A stretch of 7,532 bases of DNA, from positions 1 through 7,532 of the forward strand of contig JBDQHL010000067.1 of the NCBI GenBank assembly GCA_040264895.1, given 5' to 3'. Numbering within the stretch: the first letter of the stretch is position 1; each line of letters starts with the position of its first letter. This document shows, in pieces, positions 1-5,133 of the stretch. The DNA is from PGYR01 sp040264895 (GTDB lineage Bacteria > Bacteroidota > Ignavibacteria > Kapaibacteriales > UBA2268). The notes under the pieces were generated by a model, which saw only the letters and a list, made by a program, of their open reading frames with translations, had not been told where the DNA came from and ran no database searches. The position numbers and the translations under genes were made by a program.

Positions 1-5
1 AATTA

Positions 6-19
6 AAAAATTAATTTTT
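6..19. repeat. AT-only palindrome upstream of yicC
   Basis: The 14 bases AAAAATTAATTTTT form a perfect palindrome. It lies 11 bases before the yicC start codon. It could be the end of an upstream terminator, part of a promoter or simply AT-rich DNA; the sequence does not decide. Confidence 0.25.
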
Positions 20-25
20 AAAGGA
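20..25 (+). promoter_or_regulatory. Ribosome binding site of yicC
   Basis: AAAGGA lies 5 bases before the ATG at 31. It supports that ATG over the in-frame ATG at 43, which would lie too far away. No -10/-35 pair can be called because only 30 bases upstream are visible. Confidence 0.5.
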
Positions 26-30
26 ATTTT

Positions 31-906
31 ATGATATTAAGTATGACTGGTTTCAGCAAAGCTGAAGTCAATAAGAAAGGTTTAAAAGTAACCGTAGAGA
101 TTAGGTCAGTAAATGGACGTGGATTAGATTTAAATATACGCTCGCCTAAAAGTTTGGCTGAGAAGGAATTTGATATAAGAGACAAAGTCAAAAAGTCGAT
201 TAGCCGAGGAAGTATCAAGATAAATATTCACTCTGAGTCAGATTCTACTAATAAAGAATACAATATTAATAATGAGTTAGCAAAAGGTGTCAAATCAGAA
301 TTAGACGCAATGAGAAAAGAACTCAAAATTAAAGAAACTGTTAAGATTAACCACATGTTAGAATTTTCAAATTTCTTTATTCAGAAAGAAGCTGAAGTTG
401 ACCCTAAGCTAGAATGGCAGTTGACCAGTGACGCAATGAGCAGAGCATTAAAGTCACTAATAGACATGAGGAAGAAAGAAGGGTCAAACATTGTTAGAGA
501 TATTAAAAAACGAGCTAAGCATATCTATGAGCTAATTAAAGCCATTGAAGATGACGAGATGGATAGAATACCAAGAGAAAGAGAAAAAATCAGACAAAGA
601 GTTGCTCAAGTATTTGACAATGATGAAATTGATGAATCAAGATTACAAATGGAAATGGTAATACTTGCTGATAAATTAGATATAAGTGAAGAATGTGTAA
701 GAATGCATTCACACATAAAACTATTTTTTGAGACATTGAAAGAAAGAAAGTCAAATGGTAGAAAGCTTAATTTCATACTTCAAGAAATGTTAAGAGAAAC
801 TAATACAATTGGCTCGAAATGTGATGACTCAACTATTGCTCACAAAGTTGTGACTATCAAAGAGGAGTTAGAAAGAATTAGAGAGCAAGTTCAGAATGTT
901 GAGTAG
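31..906 (+). CDS. yicC: YicC-family endoribonuclease
   Basis: This is a complete 291-residue member of the YicC/YloC family, the usual family length. Members are metal-dependent endoribonucleases acting on RNA in the cytoplasm; in E. coli, YicC has been linked to small-RNA turnover. The N-terminal domain opens with MILSMTGF (residues 1-8), the family hallmark, followed by a conserved block at about 23-42 (EIRSVNGRGLDL, then RSP). The middle (about 80-200) is charged and probably helical. The C-terminal DUF1732 block has DISEECVRMHSH (217-228), GRKLNFILQEMLRETNTIGSK (243-263) and ends in EELERIREQVQNVE, so both ends are intact. The start at 31 gives the canonical N-terminus and has an AAAGGA site. 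In many bacteria yicC precedes gmk, but here a strong terminator follows instead. The family assignment is firm; the exact RNA targets are unknown. Confidence 0.95.
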   Translation: MILSMTGFSKAEVNKKGLKVTVEIRSVNGRGLDLNIRSPKSLAEKEFDIRDKVKKSISRGSIKINIHSESDSTNKEYNINNELAKGVKSELDAMRKELKIKETVKINHMLEFSNFFIQKEAEVDPKLEWQLTSDAMSRALKSLIDMRKKEGSNIVRDIKKRAKHIYELIKAIEDDEMDRIPREREKIRQRVAQVFDNDEIDESRLQMEMVILADKLDISEECVRMHSHIKLFFETLKERKSNGRKLNFILQEMLRETNTIGSKCDDSTIAHKVVTIKEELERIREQVQNVE

Positions 907-924
907 AACATAGAAATTAATAGC

Positions 925-955
925 AAAAAAAAGCTCCCATTGGGAGCTTTTTTTT
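925..955. terminator. Bidirectional intrinsic terminator between yicC and the glutamate dehydrogenase gene
   Basis: AGCTCCC (932-938) and GGGAGCT (942-948) pair around the 3-base loop ATT. The arms are flanked by A8 (925-932) and T8 (948-955), so the full inverted repeat has 14-bp arms. Read on the + strand it gives a GC hairpin plus a U-tract 18 bases after the yicC stop. Read on the - strand it does the same 23 bases after the dehydrogenase stop. One element therefore serves both convergent genes. Confidence 0.93.
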
Positions 956-978
956 ATGTTTATTCTTTTTATGAAATT

Positions 979-2265
979 TTACACCCAGCCACGCATTTTA
1001 CAAGCTTCGACAACTCTTTGAATTGCAATAACATAAGCAGCATCTCTCATAGGTAATCCTTTACCGTGAGCAACGTGTGAAACTGCCTTATATGCATCAG
1101 TCATTGTTTTGTCTAACTTTTCGATAACTTCTTCTTTAGGCCAGTAATAATTAGTGTTGTTTTGAACCTGTTCGAAATAAGAACAAGTTACACCACCAGC
1201 ATTCGCCAGAAAATCAGGAATACATAATACTCCTCTTTCATTAATAACTTTGTCAGCTTCTGGAGTAGTAGGTCCATTCGCTCCTTCTGCTATTACTTTT
1301 ACTCTGTCACTTATTTTGCTAACTGAATCTTTGTTAATTTGATTTTCCAATGCAGCAGGTATTAGAATATCTACATCTTGTTCTATCCAAGCATCTCCGT
1401 CTAGTACTTCATAACCATTTTGCTTCGCTTTCTCAACATCAATCTCACCAAACTTATTAGTAATAGTTTGTAGATCATGATAACCTATACCAGCCTCTTT
1501 TTTGAAGGTATATGCTTTTTGTTCAACATGATTCCAACAGGAAACTGAAATAACTGTACCACCCATTTCAGTGTATAGTTCAATAGCATGTTTAGCAACA
1601 TTACCAAATCCTTGTACAGATGCGTGTGTTTTATCAACATCAAGACCTAATTGGTCTAAAGCCTCTCTTAAAGTATACACAACTCCATATCCAGTTGCTT
1701 CTGTTCTACCTAAAGAACCACCCATTCCAACAGGCTTTCCAGTAATAAATCCTGGATACTTCATTCCTGTTATTTTTTCATATTCATCTAACATCCATAT
1801 CATATGTTGTCCAGTTGTTAAAACATCTGGAGCTGGAACATCTTGTATTGGTCCAACCATTCTTGCCATTTGTCTAACCCAACCACGGCATATTTGTTCT
1901 TGTTCATTAGAAGATAGATTCTGAGGATCACATACAACACCACCTTTTCCGCCACCAAGTGGTATATCAACAACAGCTGTTTTCCAAGTCATCCACATAG
2001 CCAAGGCTCTTACTGTATCTACGGTTTCTTGGGGGTGAAATCTAATCCCACCTTTACAAGCACCTCTAGCGTCATTATGTTGAACTCTAAAGCCTCTGAA
2101 AACTTTGTAGGTTCCATCATCCATTCTGATAGGAATGTTAAAATGAAATTCTCTTTCAGTGTTGTTTAATAAATCTATAGTAGCTTGATCTAAACCTAAT
2201 TTTTCAGCGATATTGCTGAATTGTTCTTGCGCCATTTTATATACGTTGAATGAACCATGCGCCAT
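979..2265 (-). CDS. Glutamate dehydrogenase (Glu/Leu/Phe/Val dehydrogenase family)
   Basis: Predicted cytoplasmic enzyme of 428 residues, the usual size of the short hexameric class. It would interconvert L-glutamate with 2-oxoglutarate and ammonia using NAD(P). The substrate domain has KGGIRFHP (71-78, Lys71), WKTAVVD (94-100, Lys95), the active-site motif PLGGGKGG (102-109, Lys107) and PAPDV (144-148, Asp147). The Rossmann fold begins at QGFGNVAKH (218-226). The next strand reads VISVSCWNH (238-246), with cysteine where many NAD-specific relatives have an acidic residue, so cofactor preference is uncertain. Later conserved blocks are PAALENQ (303-309), AEGANGPTTPEAD (326-338) and PDFLANAGGV (350-359). 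The ATG at 2265 follows a GAGGT ribosome binding site and gives a normal-length N-terminus. The gene is single and ends at the shared terminator. A leucine or phenylalanine dehydrogenase is less likely because those are shorter (about 350-380 residues). Confidence 0.94.
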   Translation of the reverse strand: MAHGSFNVYKMAQEQFSNIAEKLGLDQATIDLLNNTEREFHFNIPIRMDDGTYKVFRGFRVQHNDARGACKGGIRFHPQETVDTVRALAMWMTWKTAVVDIPLGGGKGGVVCDPQNLSSNEQEQICRGWVRQMARMVGPIQDVPAPDVLTTGQHMIWMLDEYEKITGMKYPGFITGKPVGMGGSLGRTEATGYGVVYTLREALDQLGLDVDKTHASVQGFGNVAKHAIELYTEMGGTVISVSCWNHVEQKAYTFKKEAGIGYHDLQTITNKFGEIDVEKAKQNGYEVLDGDAWIEQDVDILIPAALENQINKDSVSKISDRVKVIAEGANGPTTPEADKVINERGVLCIPDFLANAGGVTCSYFEQVQNNTNYYWPKEEVIEKLDKTMTDAYKAVSHVAHGKGLPMRDAAYVIAIQRVVEACKMRGWV

Positions 2266-2269
2266 AAAT

Positions 2270-2274
2270 ACCTC
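2270..2274 (-). promoter_or_regulatory. Ribosome binding site of the glutamate dehydrogenase gene
   Basis: On the - strand GAGGT sits 4 bases before the ATG at 2265-2263. The GAGG core has 5-base spacing. It is one of the clearest Shine-Dalgarno sequences in the window and fixes the start of the dehydrogenase. Confidence 0.65.
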
Positions 2275-2299
2275 GGAATTAATAATCTATATTTATTGA

Positions 2300-2314
2300 A
2301 ACAAATTATTTGTT
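2300..2314. promoter_or_regulatory. Inverted repeat in the divergent intergenic region, possible operator
   Basis: AACAAAT-T-ATTTGTT is a perfect 7-bp inverted repeat around one central base. It lies 35 bases upstream of the dehydrogenase start, in the region shared with the divergent barrel gene. Its size and symmetry fit a binding site for a dimeric regulator, but chance is possible in AT-rich DNA. No regulator gene is visible nearby. Confidence 0.35.
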
Positions 2315-2335
2315 ACATTGTTGTTTCACGTATAA

Positions 2336-2343
2336 CAAATTTA
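2336..2343 (-). promoter_or_regulatory. Possible Bacteroidetes-type -7 box for the glutamate dehydrogenase gene
   Basis: The - strand reads TAAATTTG, matching TAnnTTTG. It would start transcription around 2330 and leave a leader of about 65 bases containing the inverted repeat at 2300-2314. No TTTG-like -33 box is visible at the right distance, so the call is weak. The same octamer occurs before priA. Confidence 0.25.
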
Positions 2344-2379
2344 CAAAATGAATTAGATATTACATATTTTTTGGAGTAT

Positions 2380-3156
2380 TTGAGACTAATATTATTACAT
2401 ATCATTTTATTATTTGTAGTATCGAGCCTATTTACTAAAGAGAATACAGATTACTTGGAAACTAAAAAGTACTCTTTAGGCATTTATGGTGCTACTACAT
2501 TTAACTCCCACCAAACTGACTTTAAACAGTTAGTTGGTATTCCTAATTGTTGTAATGGATTCAAGTCAGGTAACGCATTAGGTCTAAATCCTGGACTTGT
2601 TTATCAACACCCATTGACAAAGACATTGGAGTTGGATTTCAGAACTTCATTGTTAAATTTAAGTGGTGATTTAATTTCTACACAAGAAATATTAATTGAT
2701 GATAATCAGACTGCAGTCACAGAACATCTGATATCTTCTGACATTAGAAGTGTAGGTCTAGATATTGGTTTGAATTATTATCTATTTGATAGATTTCATT
2801 TAAAGAGTTCTTTTAATTACTCATTCATTTATTCTGGGACATACGAACAAGAGGAAAGACTTATTAGACCAACTAGTTTCGGAACTTTTGAAAATGGTCT
2901 GAGGGTTAGAAATGAAATTGATGGAAATATACCAGAGTTAAATAATTCATATTACTCTGGAAATATTGGCGTTGGCTATAGTCTAGAATTAAATGAAAAA
3001 GGTACATATTTACTCGTACCTGAGTTTGGAATTAGATTTGGATTAGGAAATATAAACTCCCAAAGTTGGGTAGTTAACCAAATTACTTTTGGAGTTTCAC
3101 TTTTATATAACAAATCTACAAAAGGATTTAGCAATCCTATAACTCCTTACGACTAA
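2380..3156 (+). CDS. Secreted outer-membrane beta-barrel-like protein, start uncertain
   Basis: I do not recognise a named gene. From the TTG at 2380 the product has 258 residues: a hydrophobic signal-peptide-like N-terminus (MRLILLHIILLFVVSSLF, residues 1-18), then a body of alternating polar and aromatic stretches typical of beta-barrel strands, for example LGLNPGLVYQHPL (68-80), VGLDIGLNYYLF (126-137), SGNIGVGYSLEL (193-204) and VPEFGIRFGLG (213-223). Residues 55-60 read PNCCNG; from memory, a Cys-Cys pair in this position occurs in barrel proteins of the Ignavibacteria/Kapabacteria group. There is no OmpA or other C-terminal domain. The frame stays open back to an ATG at 2257, but that start would overlap the dehydrogenase start and add 41 residues before the signal peptide. 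There is no other Met codon in the frame, so TTG at 2380 or 2371 is preferred. The 3' end overlaps lptB by 4 bases. Confidence 0.75.
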   Translation: MRLILLHIILLFVVSSLFTKENTDYLETKKYSLGIYGATTFNSHQTDFKQLVGIPNCCNGFKSGNALGLNPGLVYQHPLTKTLELDFRTSLLNLSGDLISTQEILIDDNQTAVTEHLISSDIRSVGLDIGLNYYLFDRFHLKSSFNYSFIYSGTYEQEERLIRPTSFGTFENGLRVRNEIDGNIPELNNSYYSGNIGVGYSLELNEKGTYLLVPEFGIRFGLGNINSQSWVVNQITFGVSLLYNKSTKGFSNPITPYD

Positions 3157-3923
3157 AGTGACTTTGGTTTGTATCTTTCTAACTTGAAACTCTCACCTAG
3201 ATAGTGTTTCTTTACTTCAGGGTTTGCGGCAACATCCTCTGCCCTGCCACTCGTAAATAAGTTGCCATCAATAAGTATATATGCTTTATCAGTTATTGAA
3301 AGTGTTTCATGAACGTTGTGGTCAGTTATTAATATTCCAATTCCTTTGTTTTTTAAGGCAAATATTATATCCATAATATCTTCAACTGCGATAGGGTCTA
3401 TTCCAGCAAAAGGCTCATCTAAAAGAATAAACTTTGGGTCAGAAGCGAGGGTACGAGCAATTTCACATCTCCTTCTCTCCCCACCTGACAACATATAACC
3501 TTTACTTTTTCGGATATGAGTTATCTTAAAATCTTCGAGTAATTGCTCTAGTTTTTCGTTTATTTGTTTTCTTTTTATCCCTTTTTGCAATTGAAGAATT
3601 GCTTTAATATTATTTTCTACAGAAAGCTTTCTAAAAACTGATGGCTCTTGAGGTAGATAGCTAATACCCATTCTTGCTCTTTGGTACATAGCTTTTCTAG
3701 TGATTTTCTTTTCATCTATTCTAACAATACCTTTATTGGGACGAACCATTCCCACTATCATATAAAAAGTTGTTGTCTTACCGGCACCATTTGGACCAAG
3801 TAAGCCTACTATTTCACCTTGTTTTACCTCAACATCAATTCCCTTAACTACTTTCCTTTTTCCGTAGATCTTTTCAAGACCAGAAGCTGAAAGAATTGAT
3901 TTGTCTGATTTATTTTTTACCAC
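3153..3923 (-). CDS. lptB: LPS export ABC transporter ATP-binding protein LptB
   Basis: Cytoplasmic ATPase of 256 residues that would power the LptFG inner-membrane complex, which extracts lipopolysaccharide and passes it to the Lpt bridge. Visible motifs in order: Walker A GPNGAGKT (43-50), Q-loop PQEPSVF (91-97, Gln92), ABC signature LSGGERRR (145-152), Walker B FILLDEP (165-171, Glu170) and the switch histidine in ITDHNVHETL (199-208, His202). The form LSGGERRR(C)EIAR and the C-terminal YLGESF (241-246) are typical of LptB rather than of amino-acid or sugar importers. It starts with GTG directly on the htrA stop codon (TAGTG, one shared base), which suggests translational coupling. No LptFG, LptA or LptC genes are in the window. 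The extra C-terminal tail (KLERYKPKSL) is short and basic. A branched-chain amino-acid LivG-like protein is the nearest alternative and is much less likely. Confidence 0.93.
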   Translation of the reverse strand: MVKNKSDKSILSASGLEKIYGKRKVVKGIDVEVKQGEIVGLLGPNGAGKTTTFYMIVGMVRPNKGIVRIDEKKITRKAMYQRARMGISYLPQEPSVFRKLSVENNIKAILQLQKGIKRKQINEKLEQLLEDFKITHIRKSKGYMLSGGERRRCEIARTLASDPKFILLDEPFAGIDPIAVEDIMDIIFALKNKGIGILITDHNVHETLSITDKAYILIDGNLFTSGRAEDVAANPEVKKHYLGESFKLERYKPKSL

Positions 3924-5071
3924 TATTTTCTATATTTTTTTGGTTCTTCTAATTGCAATTTAACAGTTTTTTTATCATCTCCCCTAAGTATTTCAAATTC
4001 TAGCATATCACCAACCATAGAATCGAATACCTCCATATAATAATCTTCTTCCCTTAATATAGCTCTGTCATTAATTTTTAAAATTACATCCCCTGGTTCT
4101 AATCCAGATTGAGAAGCAAGGCCATTGTTCATTATTGAGTAAATAACTACTCCTCTTACATTGGGTATTCCAAGATAATTTATTATTCTTTCATCTATTT
4201 CTCTAATATCTAAACCTATGTCTACATTCCTATTTATTTCTTTATAGTCTTTTAGAAGAGTAACTATTCTAGCAATTCTATTAGATGGAATTGAAAAACC
4301 TATTCCAATGCTACCAGAGCCAGAACGAGATTGTGAAGTTGAATAAATCATTGTATTCATACCTATCAACTCACCATTACTGTTAACAAGAGGCCCACCT
4401 GAGTTTCCTGAACTAATAGCAGCATCTGTTTGAATCATATCTTTATAAACTGTTTGAGTATTTTCATATTCGTGAAATAAATTTAGTCCTTTATTTGAAA
4501 CAACACCAACTGTAACAGTAGGTTTTGCATTTAAATCAAATAATCCAAATGGATTTCCTAAAGCAATAGCCCATTCTCCAATAACTATATCATCAGAATC
4601 AGAAAATCTCAAATATGGGAACTCTTCATCAGAATTTATTTTAAGTAGTGCTATATCAGTAGCAGCATCTGTTCCAATTATTTCTGCATCGTACTTTTTA
4701 CCACCAGACATTGTTACTATTATCTCCTCAGCATTACCTGCAACGTGGTTATTAGTAACTATGTAGCCATCTGGTGAAATTAAGAAACCTGTCCCAAGCC
4801 CTTTAACTTCATATTCACGAACTCTATTTCTTCTTTGCCCAAAGAATCTTTCGAAAAGTGAACCACTGTAAGGGTTTCTATATATTACTTTTCTTACTTC
4901 TGTTACATTTATACCAACTACTGCTGGGCTTGCGTTACTAATAGCTTCGGTAATAGCATTCTGTCTAGACTTATGAATTGAATTATCACTATATTCTTGA
5001 GAAAGCAAACTGAAATTAGTTAAGATAATTGCAATGGCAAGAAAGATATTAAATTTTATTTTTTTCATCAT
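3923..5071 (-). CDS. HtrA/DegP-family periplasmic serine protease with one PDZ domain
   Basis: Secreted trypsin-like protease of 382 residues, expected to degrade or refold damaged envelope proteins. Residues 1-24 form a signal peptide (MMKKIK, then a hydrophobic run to FSLLS). The catalytic triad is intact: His109 in TNNHV, Asp139 in TDIALLK and Ser224 in SGNSGGP. The segment between signal and protease has a basic, Arg-rich loop (FFGQRRNRVR, 76-85), matching the flexible LA loop of the family. A single PDZ domain covers about 281-375, with the carboxylate-binding region near IGLDIRE (285-291) and GLEPGDVILKIND (323-335). One PDZ puts it closer to DegS/HhoB-like or short DegQ-like forms than to two-PDZ DegP, so I give no exact symbol. 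Met2 at 5068 is an equally good start. It is first in a two-gene unit with lptB. Confidence 0.93.
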   Translation of the reverse strand: MMKKIKFNIFLAIAIILTNFSLLSQEYSDNSIHKSRQNAITEAISNASPAVVGINVTEVRKVIYRNPYSGSLFERFFGQRRNRVREYEVKGLGTGFLISPDGYIVTNNHVAGNAEEIIVTMSGGKKYDAEIIGTDAATDIALLKINSDEEFPYLRFSDSDDIVIGEWAIALGNPFGLFDLNAKPTVTVGVVSNKGLNLFHEYENTQTVYKDMIQTDAAISSGNSGGPLVNSNGELIGMNTMIYSTSQSRSGSGSIGIGFSIPSNRIARIVTLLKDYKEINRNVDIGLDIREIDERIINYLGIPNVRGVVIYSIMNNGLASQSGLEPGDVILKINDRAILREEDYYMEVFDSMVGDMLEFEILRGDDKKTVKLQLEEPKKYRK

Positions 5072-5133
5072 AATACTGTTTTTATTTTCTATTAATACTA
5101 AATTTGATTAACAAACATTTACAAAATTGAAGT
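5072..5133. promoter_or_regulatory. Divergent promoter region between htrA and priA
   Basis: These 62 bases separate two divergent genes and must hold the start signals for at least one of them, probably both. They are almost pure A+T with runs of T. Apart from the TAAATTTG box at 5099-5106 I see no convincing promoter pair for htrA and no Shine-Dalgarno sequence for either gene (only GAAG before priA). Confidence 0.5.
5099..5106 (+). promoter_or_regulatory. Possible Bacteroidetes-type -7 box for priA
   Basis: TAAATTTG fits TAnnTTTG and lies 27 bases before the priA ATG, a sensible distance. At the expected -33 position, 20 bases further up, the sequence is ACTG (5075-5078), only a partial match to TTTG. 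The prediction would place the transcript start near 5112. Confidence 0.35.

Noticed and set aside
18..218. Open frame on the - strand overlapping the start of yicC
   Set aside because: It lies opposite a conserved YicC N-terminus, has no recognisable motif and no ribosome site; it is a shadow frame.
1571..1924. 117-codon open frame on the + strand inside the dehydrogenase gene
   Set aside because: The opposite strand encodes the highly conserved substrate and cofactor regions of glutamate dehydrogenase. The shadow peptide is rich in Cys, Pro and Ser with no domain.
3316..3498. 60-codon open frame on the + strand inside lptB
   Set aside because: It is antisense to the Walker B and signature region of LptB and has no independent support.
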